From: Marinomonas vulgaris | GTDB lineage: Bacteria; Pseudomonadota; Gammaproteobacteria; Pseudomonadales; Marinomonadaceae | DNA length: 64,000 bases | Direction: 5' to 3' | Assembly (NCBI RefSeq): GCF_018145875.1 | Contig: NZ_JAGSSV010000001.1 | Span: forward strand, 62,001 to 126,000 | Part shown: positions 29,350 to 38,203 of the stretch, in pieces | Numbering within the stretch: the stretch's first letter is position 1 | Layout: each line of letters starts with the position of its first letter | The notes under the pieces: model-generated | Database searches by the model: none | What the model saw: the letters and a program-made list of their open reading frames with translations, nothing else | Told to the model about the DNA's origin: nothing | Position numbers and translations under genes: made by a program

Positions 29350-30048
29350 ATGTTCCTTAGCTCAGCCGACCTAGACGCCATTGTACTGACACTGAAACTT
29401 GCCAGCGTGGTCACGGTATTGCTGATTCTGATCAGCACGCCCATCGCATGGTGGTTAGCCAGAACCCAGTCTTGGCTTAAAGGTCCAGTTAATGCCATTG
29501 TCGCCATGCCTCTGGTGTTACCGCCGACGGTATTGGGCTTTTATTTGCTGATCTTTCTTGGCCCTCAAGGCGCCATGGGACAAGCGTTAAGCAAACTAGG
29601 CATCGACCCTTTACCCTTTAGTTTTAACGGTTTAGTGGTGGCCTCTATGTTGTACTCCCTGCCGTTTGTGGTTCAACCCATCCAAAATGCCTTTGCTGCC
29701 ATCGGCAAGCTTCCACTGGAAGCCGCGGCGACACTGCGTTCTTCCCCTTGGGATCGTTTTTTGCACGTGGCTTTGCCCTTAGCAAAACCTGGCTACGTGA
29801 GTGCTGCTGTATTAGGATTCGCTCACACGGTAGGAGAATTTGGTGTGGTCTTGATGATTGGCGGCAATATTCCCAATGAAACGCGGGTTATTTCGGTACA
29901 AATTTATGACCATGTGGAAGCACTGGATTACTCACAAGCGCACACTTTGTCTCTTCTGATGATTGCCTTTGCTTTTGTTGTCTTGGCCTGTTTATACAGC
30001 GTGCAAAAACGACAAAAAAACTCAGCCGCTGCCTCTTCTTTTTTATGA
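29350..30048 (+). CDS. modB: Molybdate ABC transporter, permease
   Basis: 232 residues with about five membrane helices. The ABC permease coupling loop is visible as LEAAATLRSSPWDRFLHVALPLAKPG. The family phrase PLVLPPTVLGFYLL is also present. It lies eleven bases after modA and 16 bases before modC. Confidence 0.95.
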   Translation: MFLSSADLDAIVLTLKLASVVTVLLILISTPIAWWLARTQSWLKGPVNAIVAMPLVLPPTVLGFYLLIFLGPQGAMGQALSKLGIDPLPFSFNGLVVASMLYSLPFVVQPIQNAFAAIGKLPLEAAATLRSSPWDRFLHVALPLAKPGYVSAAVLGFAHTVGEFGVVLMIGGNIPNETRVISVQIYDHVEALDYSQAHTLSLLMIAFAFVVLACLYSVQKRQKNSAAASSFL

Positions 30049-30064
30049 CAAAAAGCATACGCCC

Positions 30065-31162
30065 ATGAATACACCCAACAAGTCTCTACAGGTTCGTCTT
30101 TCACAGCAACATCTTAAGCAATCGACGTTTTCACTTGAGGTGGATTTGACGCTGCCTAATCGTGGCGTTACCGCGTTATTTGGCCCTTCGGGTTCTGGTA
30201 AAACCACTCTGCTGCGTTGTATTGCTGGCCTTGAAACCCAGCAACAAGGAGACATCTCCCTTAACGAGGTCGTCTGGCAATCCCCCACGCACTCACTGCC
30301 AGCCCATAAACGCCCAATAGGCTATGTGTTTCAAGAGGCCAATTTGTTTCCTCACCTCACCTCTGAAGAAAACCTGCAATTTGCCGTGAAACGCGCCGAC
30401 ACTGAACAGTCGGTCATCACTTACGAAGACGTGGTCAGCCTGCTTAATATAGCCGCCATTTTGCCTCAATATCCACATCAACTATCCGGTGGTGAGCGCC
30501 AACGAGTCGCCATGGCGCGCGCTTTATTGGTTCAACCAAGGCTCTTATTGATGGACGAGCCGTTATCCGCGCTGGATGATGGTTTAAAACAAGAAATCCT
30601 GCCTTATTTGGAGCAGATCTGTCAGCGCGCTCAAATCCCCATTATCTATGTGAGTCACGCCTTAGACGAAGTGATTCGTTTGGCCGATTACATCGTGGTG
30701 TTAGAAAAAGGGCGTGTGATAGAACAGGGCGAAAAGTACACTTTACTGGGTCGGTTAGGGACGTCTTTTTCTCGCCATCAAGACGCCAGCGTGGTGGTGT
30801 CGGGCACGGTGACACAACAAGCGGCGCAATGGGGCTTGTCTTGGCTGACACTCAACGATCAAACCATCGCCTTTAAACAGGGAAAAGAACAGATCGGCGA
30901 TTTGGTCAGCGTGCGCATTCAATCCAGAGATGTGAGCCTCTCGTTAAGCAAGCAAGACGATTCCAGCATACTCAACCGTTTAACCGCCACGATTGACGAT
31001 ATGGATAACGACCCAAAAGACACCAGCATGGTCATGGTACGCCTGCTCGTGGGAGACACGCCGATTCTCGCGCGTATAACCGCCCTATCGGCACATAACT
31101 TGGCGTTACACAAAGGCCAAACAGTTATCGCACAAATAAAATCCGTCGCCCTGTTACGCTAG
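30065..31162 (+). CDS. modC: Molybdate ABC transporter, ATP-binding protein
   Basis: 365 residues from ATG 30065 (a longer frame runs back into modB but starts inside it). Walker A GPSGSGKTTLLR, signature LSGGERQRVAMARAL and Walker B LLMDEPLSALD are intact. A C-terminal MOP domain (about 290-360), the molybdate-sensing part of ModC, follows. It completes the three-gene importer. Confidence 0.94.
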   Translation: MNTPNKSLQVRLSQQHLKQSTFSLEVDLTLPNRGVTALFGPSGSGKTTLLRCIAGLETQQQGDISLNEVVWQSPTHSLPAHKRPIGYVFQEANLFPHLTSEENLQFAVKRADTEQSVITYEDVVSLLNIAAILPQYPHQLSGGERQRVAMARALLVQPRLLLMDEPLSALDDGLKQEILPYLEQICQRAQIPIIYVSHALDEVIRLADYIVVLEKGRVIEQGEKYTLLGRLGTSFSRHQDASVVVSGTVTQQAAQWGLSWLTLNDQTIAFKQGKEQIGDLVSVRIQSRDVSLSLSKQDDSSILNRLTATIDDMDNDPKDTSMVMVRLLVGDTPILARITALSAHNLALHKGQTVIAQIKSVALLR

Positions 31163-31211
31163 GCGTGCTTTAACGGTTTATATTTAGGTGAAAAAATTAG
31201 GGAGTGACTGA

Positions 31212-34200
31212 ATGGAACAGGTAGGGATTTACGAGCAATTAATTACTCAGGTTATTGAAAAGAACCTCAATCGTGATCAATTTTTTGTTGGCGAACGCCA
31301 GCTAGAGTCCGCCGAGGCGGCTACTTGGCTCTCGCGTTTTCTCGGTAAGCTTGTTGCCCACTCCATCGACGCCATTCCCCAATCTAACGAACGCCTACAA
31401 GAACAAATCACCCTTGCCAATAACCTAGTGCTCTGGCTAAAAGACCATATAAAAGATGATGAGCTGATCTGTGAAAACCTCATCGACAGTCAAGGACGCA
31501 TATTAACCGCCCTGTTTAATACTAACAATCCAATCGCGGCTAATTTAAAGGACTACACGAGCGATATTTTCCCGCTAACAGGACTCACTCAAAGCGAACT
31601 GTTCAGCGGCGCCAATGCAGGTATTTCCCTCGAAACCGAGATCAAGCGTGAGATCAAATCCGCTGACACCATTTACTGGCTGGTTTCATTTATTAAATGG
31701 ACTGGCCTGCGAATTTTTCAGCACGAATTGGAAGAATTCACCAAAAGCGGCAAACAACTAAAAGTCATTACCACCTCTTATATGGGCGCGACTGATGCTA
31801 AAGCGGTGGAGTTTCTCGCCAGCCTGCCCAATACAGAAGTAAAGCTGAGTTACAACAATCAGCAAGAGCGCCTGCATGCAAAATCGTATCTCTTTATGCG
31901 CGATACTGGATTCCACACTGGCTATATCGGCTCATCAAATTTATCCCATTCTGCGCTGACCAGTGGCCTTGAATGGAACCTTAAAATCACAGCACAAGAA
32001 ATTCCGCACATCATTGCCAAGACCAAAAGCACCTTTGAAACCTATTGGCAATCTCCTGACTTCGAGCGCTTTACCGGCGAAGCAGAAAGCAAAGAAAAGC
32101 TCAGAACCTCATTGAATGAACAACGCGGCATTGGCCAATCAAACCATCAGTTTTACTTTGATATCACGCCTAAAACACACCAACTAGCGATTTTAGAAAA
32201 ACTCAGCGCAGAACGACAAGTTCACCAACGATTCAGAAATCTAGTGGTGGCGGCCACTGGCACCGGTAAAACGATTATCTCGGCATTCGACTTTAAGCGA
32301 GTGTATGACGCCAAACCCAATGCTAACTTTTTGTTTGTTGCTCATCGTGAAGAGATTCTTAAACAAGCACAAAATGCTTACCGTGGGGTACTCAAAAACA
32401 ATGACTTTGGTGAGTTATGGGTCGGCAACTACCAACCTCAAAGATACAACCAATTGTTTGCCTCCATTCAAACTCTAAACAGTCAACTTACCGCACTAAA
32501 ACTCAGCAAGGATTACTACGATTACATCGTCATCGACGAAGTACATCACGTGAGTGCGGCTAGTTATCGAGACGTCTTAGCGCACTTTACACCACACATA
32601 TTACTCGGCTTAACGGCGACACCTGAACGACAAGACGGCGCCAATATATTAGATGACTTTTGTGGTGTGATCGCCGCAGAAATTCGCTTACCAGAAGCCA
32701 TTAATCAGCGTCATTTATGCCCATTCCAATACTTCGGTCTAGATGACGACACAGATTTAAGCCAAGTCACATGGCGCAACGGTCGTTACGACATTGCTGA
32801 ACTGAGTAACCTTTATACGGGTGAGAATCATCGCGCAACCAAGATAATTAGCAGCCTGAGCGACATAGTCACCAATGTTGAGCGCATTAAGTCTCTGGCA
32901 TTTTGTGTCAGTCAAAAACACGCTGAGTTTATGGCGGCTAAGTTTAACCTTGCAGGTATTCATGCGGATGTTCTGACCAGTAAAAACACCAATGAACGTT
33001 CACAGAAACAACAAGCATTGCGCCAAGGGAAAATACAAATACTCTGCGTGGTGGATATTTTTAATGAAGGGGTCGATATCCCAGAAGTGGACACCCTGTT
33101 GTTTTTGCGACCAACAGAAAGCTTAACGCTGTTTTTACAGCAACTAGGCCGTGGCCTTCGTCTGCCAGATAACGCTGGTTTATCAGCCAATTCTAAGCAG
33201 TGCTGTACCGTTCTCGATTTTGTGGGTAATGCCCGTGCTGAGTACGATTTTGCCAGTAAGTTTCGAGCACTCATTGGTAAAACTAACCAACCCCTTAAAA
33301 CAGAGATAGAACACAACTTTCCTCACTTGCCATTGGGTTGTCGAATAGAGCTGCAAGCACAAACGCAAAAGACCATTTTGCGCAATATCCAACAAGCCAT
33401 TAACAGCAAGAGACGCTTACAACAGCTTATCCATGCTTACCCTCAACACACCAACGAAACACTCACGCTAAGTAACTTTTTGCGCCTTAATCCACAAGTC
33501 AGTCTCGAAGACATTTATAAACCCAAAGAGAAAAAACTAGGTGGTTGGCATTGGCTAAAAGGTGATGAGATACCAGCTGAACAAGCCGATGTGTATGCGG
33601 CCTATTACCGAGCAATCAATACTCAGTTACTTGGTTGTGACTCCCTAAGCTATTTGCAGTTTCTAATTGAACTGTCTCGCCATAATTTCGACTTTGTGAA
33701 GACGCCTCAAAATAATCAGTTTGCTCTAATGGCCCATTACAATTTCTGGGACAACACAGGAAATACATTTGGTTTCGACACTCTTGAGCAAAGCTTACGA
33801 GCTTTGATCCACCCAGCACTGCAACAGGAACTAGAGCAAGTAATCAGCTTGCTCATTCAACGAATTCACCAACAAGAACGCGACCTCGCCTGCTTGCCCA
33901 ATCACGCGATCAAATTGCACAGCCGCTATACGCGACAACAAATACTCGCCGCATTTGGCGCCCACTCATTTGAGAAGAAATCCACCGCCCGTGAGGGTGT
34001 TTTAGAACTCAAAGAACAGAACCTAGAATTGTTATTTGTTACACTGAATAAGTGTGAAAAGACCTATTCGCCAACGACTCTGTATCACGACTACGCCATT
34101 AGCCCGACCCTGTTCCACTGGCAGACTCAAAACAGCGCCCGCCCAGAACACGGCCGCGGCCTAAGCTACATTCAGCATCGCCAAACAGGCAAAACGATAC

Positions 34201-34379
34201 TGTTGTTTGTACGCGAACAAGGAAAGGATGAAAACGGCAGAACCATGGGGTTCGTGAACTATGGCGAAGTAAAATACCAAAGCCACAGCGGCAGCCAGCC
34301 GATGAACGTAACGTGGGAATTAACCCACCCCATGCCAAGTGAAATGTGGCATGAGGCAGGGAAATTGGCGGTTGGATAA
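31212..34379 (+). CDS. PLD-nuclease/SF2 helicase/DUF3427 fusion protein
   Basis: 1055 residues. After about 130 uncharacterised residues comes a phospholipase-D-like domain with HAKSYLF (His222, Lys224) and GSSNLS (240-245). The canonical Asp of HxKx4D is not at its usual place. An SF2 helicase follows: Walker A AATGTGKT (347-354), DEVH box (442-445), TAT (468-470), motif VI QQLGRGLRLP (643-652). The C-terminal third fits DUF3427, ending with a GRTMGFVNYGEVKY stretch. Such fusions are seen in defence or DNA-processing islands. Start ATG 31212 has GGGAG upstream. It faces the HNH/methyltransferase pair convergently. The exact function is unknown. Confidence 0.88.
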   Translation: MEQVGIYEQLITQVIEKNLNRDQFFVGERQLESAEAATWLSRFLGKLVAHSIDAIPQSNERLQEQITLANNLVLWLKDHIKDDELICENLIDSQGRILTALFNTNNPIAANLKDYTSDIFPLTGLTQSELFSGANAGISLETEIKREIKSADTIYWLVSFIKWTGLRIFQHELEEFTKSGKQLKVITTSYMGATDAKAVEFLASLPNTEVKLSYNNQQERLHAKSYLFMRDTGFHTGYIGSSNLSHSALTSGLEWNLKITAQEIPHIIAKTKSTFETYWQSPDFERFTGEAESKEKLRTSLNEQRGIGQSNHQFYFDITPKTHQLAILEKLSAERQVHQRFRNLVVAATGTGKTIISAFDFKRVYDAKPNANFLFVAHREEILKQAQNAYRGVLKNNDFGELWVGNYQPQRYNQLFASIQTLNSQLTALKLSKDYYDYIVIDEVHHVSAASYRDVLAHFTPHILLGLTATPERQDGANILDDFCGVIAAEIRLPEAINQRHLCPFQYFGLDDDTDLSQVTWRNGRYDIAELSNLYTGENHRATKIISSLSDIVTNVERIKSLAFCVSQKHAEFMAAKFNLAGIHADVLTSKNTNERSQKQQALRQGKIQILCVVDIFNEGVDIPEVDTLLFLRPTESLTLFLQQLGRGLRLPDNAGLSANSKQCCTVLDFVGNARAEYDFASKFRALIGKTNQPLKTEIEHNFPHLPLGCRIELQAQTQKTILRNIQQAINSKRRLQQLIHAYPQHTNETLTLSNFLRLNPQVSLEDIYKPKEKKLGGWHWLKGDEIPAEQADVYAAYYRAINTQLLGCDSLSYLQFLIELSRHNFDFVKTPQNNQFALMAHYNFWDNTGNTFGFDTLEQSLRALIHPALQQELEQVISLLIQRIHQQERDLACLPNHAIKLHSRYTRQQILAAFGAHSFEKKSTAREGVLELKEQNLELLFVTLNKCEKTYSPTTLYHDYAISPTLFHWQTQNSARPEHGRGLSYIQHRQTGKTILLFVREQGKDENGRTMGFVNYGEVKYQSHSGSQPMNVTWELTHPMPSEMWHEAGKLAVG

Positions 34380-34449
34380 CCTTTTGTAGATTATTAACGA
34401 ATCCAATTCTGTTTTTTCTTATTTTTTAACAACACCTATATATCTCAAC

Positions 34450-35553
34450 CTAAACCTCATACCCAGCAGGCTTTTCTGCCACTAATCCAATCGGTTCGAA
34501 CTCTTGTTGCGCCACGACGGCTTGTTCAAATTCATTTATCCCAAGCCAGAGTTTGGCGTTGCTGGATTCTGCCACTTGATACGCCCAGTTGCTGACGGCA
34601 AGTGAGGTGTCTGCATTACAGTGAAAGTAGCCGCTAAGTTCTTGGGTAATGGTTTGGTTGTGGGTCACTAGGTTCTGTTCTTGCCAGTGGGCCCGGTGTA
34701 TTGGCGCGGCAAGAAAGTCTCGCTTGTTGTTATTGCAGGTACGATGAGCGGCGACAAAATTGTGGCCAAGATCGTTGGCGTAACGAGAGAACGGAATAAA
34801 GTGATCCACTTCTACGTCACCTTTCATCGGTTTACGACAGTAAAAGCATTGGTTGGTCTGCAGCTCGATTAACACAGGTTTGGCTTTCGTCAGGGCGTTG
34901 CGGTCTACGCCAAATAAGAATTCTTGTAGCTGGCTTTGGCGGCCAATTAATACTTGGTTGTGTTTAATACTTTGGATCTTTTGTAGCCATGCATTTTTTG
35001 CAAGATAGACAACAAGGTCGTAAAAGCGCCTAAAACAACTGGCGATGCCCGGATTTAGCCTTATGTATTTGGTTTCTCTGCCTAAGCCAAAAAGCTGATG
35101 AGGGTATAAGAAGCATTCTTCTTGTCTGGCCAGTATTTGCAGTCGCCACAATGGGCCCGTTTTAAGTGTGTGCATCGCGGCGGTAAAGGCGGGTTTATAG
35201 AGTGGACTTTGCTTGAGTTGGCGCATGTTGCGAATGTTGTTTTGTTGGCATTCAAACAAGACACTGATTACCTTGGATTGTGCACCCGTGTTCTGCTTAA
35301 GTAAGGCGCTTTCCCCAGTATGCTCCGCTGAAAACGGCATGGCGTGATGCCAATACAAGCTTAGAAGTTTGTCTGCCAATGCGGGCAGCTTTATCTCTAG
35401 TGTGTTGTTATCTGATAAAGGGCTCTGCTCCACGCACACATCGGCGATGGCGTGTAACAGGGCAAATTTATAGGTAGCGCTAAAGTCCCCTTCCACCAGC
35501 ATCCGCTGTATGTAAGCGATAAAGTCTAGTTGCTGCTGGATGGCGTTGATCAT
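34450..35553 (-). CDS. HNH endonuclease domain protein
   Basis: 367 residues. The N-terminal 230 residues are of no family I recognise. The HNH nuclease follows: zinc CxxC at Cys236/Cys239 (CFYCRKPM), catalytic VDHFIPFSRY (Asp250, His251), then HNF (264-266) and AHRTCNNNKRD (270-279), consistent with a zinc-ribbon HNH fold. It overlaps the upstream methyltransferase by four bases (ATGA), so the two are translationally coupled. It is probably a DNA nuclease. The pairing with a methyltransferase and the facing helicase suggests a shared role, as inference. Confidence 0.85.
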   Translation of the reverse strand: MINAIQQQLDFIAYIQRMLVEGDFSATYKFALLHAIADVCVEQSPLSDNNTLEIKLPALADKLLSLYWHHAMPFSAEHTGESALLKQNTGAQSKVISVLFECQQNNIRNMRQLKQSPLYKPAFTAAMHTLKTGPLWRLQILARQEECFLYPHQLFGLGRETKYIRLNPGIASCFRRFYDLVVYLAKNAWLQKIQSIKHNQVLIGRQSQLQEFLFGVDRNALTKAKPVLIELQTNQCFYCRKPMKGDVEVDHFIPFSRYANDLGHNFVAAHRTCNNNKRDFLAAPIHRAHWQEQNLVTHNQTITQELSGYFHCNADTSLAVSNWAYQVAESSNAKLWLGINEFEQAVVAQQEFEPIGLVAEKPAGYEV

Positions 35554-36152
35554 TTGTCTGAAGCCGCTTTGATCAAAGCATTTAGCCAGATTTCATGTTC
35601 ACGGCCCGGTCGTTGATCGGCACTTTGCCAATGCTTAATTAAGCTGAGCTTGGGGCAGGCGTGGATTAAGTCATTTAATCCATCTTCGTCTAGGTCAGTG
35701 AATTCACGCCCATTATCAAACCGTTCGCTTGTGCCATATTTAAACGACACATATAAAACCCCATCGGGTTTTAAGGCATTTTGAAGGTTAATAAAGACCG
35801 CAGGAAGCTCGTCTTTCGGGACGTGTAATAAGCTGGCGCAGCACCAAATGCCATGATATTGGTTGACGCTATCCAACTGCTGAAAGGTTTTTACCTCGAC
35901 GGTTTGTTGCAGATGTTGGCTGGCCAACGCCGCCAGCTCTTCGCTCGCATCAAAAGCACTTACACAAAAGCCTTGTTGTTTGAAATAAGCGGCATCACGA
36001 GCGGAACCACAGCCTGCGTCTAGAATGTGACCATTTGCTGGTATATTTGGTAAAAATTCACGATAAAGCGCAGACATGTCAACCTGAAGGGTTGAGTCGC
36101 TGAAGTGTTGGGCGTTTTGATTGTAAAACGTAAGCGTTGGATTCGACTTCAA
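35550..36152 (-). CDS. Class I SAM-dependent methyltransferase
   Basis: 200 residues from TTG 36152, which has AAGGAG at ideal spacing. An upstream GTG at 36191 lacks a ribosome site. The Rossmann SAM motif ILDAGCGSARDAAYF and the post-I acidic residue in VSAFDAS are clear, and GVLYVSFKYG is the later beta strand. Motif IV of DNA N6/N4 methyltransferases (D/N/S-P-P-Y/F/W) is absent, with WCCASLLHVP in that place. It therefore looks like a TehB/Methyltransf_11-type enzyme acting on a small molecule, RNA or protein, not a classical restriction modification enzyme. It is coupled to the HNH gene. Confidence 0.85.
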   Translation of the reverse strand: MKSNPTLTFYNQNAQHFSDSTLQVDMSALYREFLPNIPANGHILDAGCGSARDAAYFKQQGFCVSAFDASEELAALASQHLQQTVEVKTFQQLDSVNQYHGIWCCASLLHVPKDELPAVFINLQNALKPDGVLYVSFKYGTSERFDNGREFTDLDEDGLNDLIHACPKLSLIKHWQSADQRPGREHEIWLNALIKAASDK

Positions 36153-36284
36153 ACTGACCGCTCCTTGGTGTCTTTGCTCACTGTGCTGCACACAATAATA
36201 TCTTTTGAATTAACCTGAGTTTCCCACAGCCTTGTGGTTATTACTATGTCATATGAGCTGACATTTGTAGACAAAAAAACAGTA

Positions 36285-36317
36285 TAAAAAAGGCCTTGGT
36301 GCGAACACCAAGGCCTT
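36285..36317 (-). terminator. Rho-independent terminator after ompW
   Basis: A perfect 12-bp stem (AAGGCCTTGGTG with CACCAAGGCCTT) closes a four-base loop. On the minus strand it is followed by a T-rich tract. It lies 26 bases past the ompW stop codon. Confidence 0.88.
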
Positions 36318-36342
36318 CAAATAGCAAGGTCATTAAAACCGA

Positions 36343-36957
36343 TTAAAAAGTGTAACCCACGCTCGCCATGAAGGTCAGAGGATCGATGTCAGTCTTGATC
36401 GCATCCATACCAGTTACGTGAACGTCTGTGCTGATGTCCATGTACCACAAGGAAGCATTGGCAAACCAGTTGTCTGCTACGTTTACGTCTACACCCACTT
36501 GAGCTGCCAAACCGAAAGAGTTATCCAAGCTGATATCATAAGTTGCCAAATCACCTTTGCCTTCTTCATCGAAGAAAATAGTGTAGTTCAAGCCTGCGCC
36601 AACATAAGGACGCACCTTGCTGTCAGCTTGACCAAAGTAGTACTGCGCCATGACAGAAGGTGGCAAGTGAGAAACTTCTGCCACTTCTGATCCGCCTAAA
36701 GAAACGGAATGAGTGAAAGGTGTCGCCGCTAATACTTCCACACCAAATTGATCGGTTACCATGTAGGTAAGCGTCAAACCAATTTGCGTGTCATTATCCA
36801 ATTCAAGTTCGCCGCTGGTACCAACCTCATCGCTGCTTTCATTAGGCATAACCGTCGCAAAACCTGCGCGAACAAAAATATCACCGGCATCATGAGCCAA
36901 GGCAACGGAAGAACAAAGAGCAGAAATAAGGGCAACAGGAAGTATAGCTTTCATCAT
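36343..36957 (-). CDS. ompW: OmpW family outer membrane protein
   Basis: 204 residues with a signal peptide cut near SSVALA/HDAGD. The mature chain has the OmpW pattern DIFVRAGFATVMPNE, alternating beta strands, RPYVGAGLNYT, and a C-terminal aromatic (GYTF) for outer membrane insertion. OmpW forms an eight-stranded barrel with a hydrophobic channel. Two adjacent ATGs give the start, with AAGGA upstream. A likely FNR/Anr half-consensus site lies upstream. Confidence 0.93.
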   Translation of the reverse strand: MMKAILPVALISALCSSVALAHDAGDIFVRAGFATVMPNESSDEVGTSGELELDNDTQIGLTLTYMVTDQFGVEVLAATPFTHSVSLGGSEVAEVSHLPPSVMAQYYFGQADSKVRPYVGAGLNYTIFFDEEGKGDLATYDISLDNSFGLAAQVGVDVNVADNWFANASLWYMDISTDVHVTGMDAIKTDIDPLTFMASVGYTF

Positions 36958-37023
36958 CGATTCCTTTTTAGGTCAGTAAGTACGTCTGTGGGGCAAAAGG
37001 TATCAGGAAATTTTTGAAAACTA

Positions 37024-37037
37024 TTAACCTAGATCAA
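37024..37037 (-). promoter_or_regulatory. Candidate FNR/Anr box upstream of ompW
   Basis: Read on the minus strand it is TTGATCTAGGTTAA, which matches eight of ten conserved bases of the TTGAT-N4-ATCAA consensus. It sits about 70-80 bases before the ompW start. OmpW is known to be oxygen-regulated in other gammaproteobacteria. The promoter core below it is not clear. Confidence 0.45.
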
Positions 37038-37236
37038 GGTTTGATGACAGCCATGTCAGCATCGAAAGACACCAATGGGATAGGTCAAGAAAAGCGTAAA
37101 AATCTAAAAATAATACACATTCAATACGAGCCAAAAATACACATTAGTAAACCATTAAAAATATGTAAGTAAACTGTTTTACCATTGTGTAAGAAATCGG
37201 TAAGATCGGCGGGTATTTTTTCTGGAAGCTTTTAAC

Positions 37237-38115
37237 ATGCCAATACTCATTGCCGTCACACTTTTGTGGGCGTTTTCATTTAGTTTAATTGGGGTTTACC
37301 TCGCCGGTCAGGTAGACGCGTGGTTTTCTGTGCTGATGCGTGTCAGCTTAGCCACACTGGTATTTTTGCCCTTTCTAAAATGGCGTCAGATTGAAGCCAA
37401 TATCGCCATCAAGTTAATGGTGTGTGGCGCTTTGCAGCTTGGCATCATGTATGGGTTTTACTACCAATCTTTCTTGTACTTGTCCGTACCAGAAGTCTTG
37501 CTGTTCACTGTGATGACACCGTTATACGTGACTTTAATTAACGACATGCTGGATCGTCGGATCAACATTGGCTTTGCGGTCAGTGCCTTAATCGCTATTT
37601 TGGGTGCGGTGGCGATCCGTTACCAAGGGGTCGATGAAGGCTTTATTAAAGGTTTGTTGATTGTACAAGGAGCGAACCTTTGTTTCGCCGCTGGCCAAGT
37701 GGGTTACAAGCGCCTTATTGCCAAACAACGACCCGATTTGCCACAGCGTACCGTATTCGGCTGGTTCTTCTTGGGGGCTTTAGCAGTGGTCATTCCTTGC
37801 TATTTAGCCCTTGGCAACCCAGACAAACTGCCAACCACGTCTCTGCAGTGGGGCATATTGACCTACTTGGGCGTGGTGGCGTCTGGCTTGGGGTATTTTG
37901 CTTGGAACAAGGGCGCGACCTTGGTCAACATTGGCACCTTGGCGGTGGCAAATAATTTGCTGATTCCGGCCGGTATTATTGTCAACGTGGTGTTTTGGAA
38001 CAGAGATGCCGATATTTTACGCCTCAGCATTGGCGGTGGCATTATTTTACTGGCATTGTGGGTGAACGATAAATTCAACCAGCGACTGAACGCCAAGGCG
38101 CAAATCGCCAGTTAA
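37237..38115 (+). CDS. EamA/DMT family permease
   Basis: 292 residues with ten predicted membrane helices in two EamA repeats (about 1-135 and 145-285). Short basic loops and PEVLLFTVMTPLYVTLIND fit the drug/metabolite transporter superfamily. The substrate cannot be inferred. Start ATG 37237 has GGAAG upstream. It is a single gene with its own terminator. Confidence 0.88.
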   Translation: MPILIAVTLLWAFSFSLIGVYLAGQVDAWFSVLMRVSLATLVFLPFLKWRQIEANIAIKLMVCGALQLGIMYGFYYQSFLYLSVPEVLLFTVMTPLYVTLINDMLDRRINIGFAVSALIAILGAVAIRYQGVDEGFIKGLLIVQGANLCFAAGQVGYKRLIAKQRPDLPQRTVFGWFFLGALAVVIPCYLALGNPDKLPTTSLQWGILTYLGVVASGLGYFAWNKGATLVNIGTLAVANNLLIPAGIIVNVVFWNRDADILRLSIGGGIILLALWVNDKFNQRLNAKAQIAS

Positions 38116-38144
38116 CCTGCTCTTTTCTTAGAGTAAATCCACAT

Positions 38145-38185
38145 AAAAGCGCGAACTGATTATCCATCAGATCGCGCTTTTTTTT
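38145..38185 (+). terminator. Rho-independent terminator after the DMT permease
   Basis: AAAAGCGCGA pairs with TCGCGCTTTT across an inner partly paired stretch (ACTGAT/ATCAGA), followed by a run of T. It lies 30 bases past the stop codon, in the gap to the convergent DUF2057 gene. Confidence 0.85.
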
Positions 38186-38203
38186 GTAGATTTTGCTGCT
38201 CTA

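Noticed and set aside
31212-36152. Assignment of the helicase cluster to DISARM, Mokosh or a type I/III restriction system
   Set aside because: The domain set differs: there is no DUF1998, no SF1 helicase and no methyltransferase with DNA-type motif IV. A named system could not be justified.
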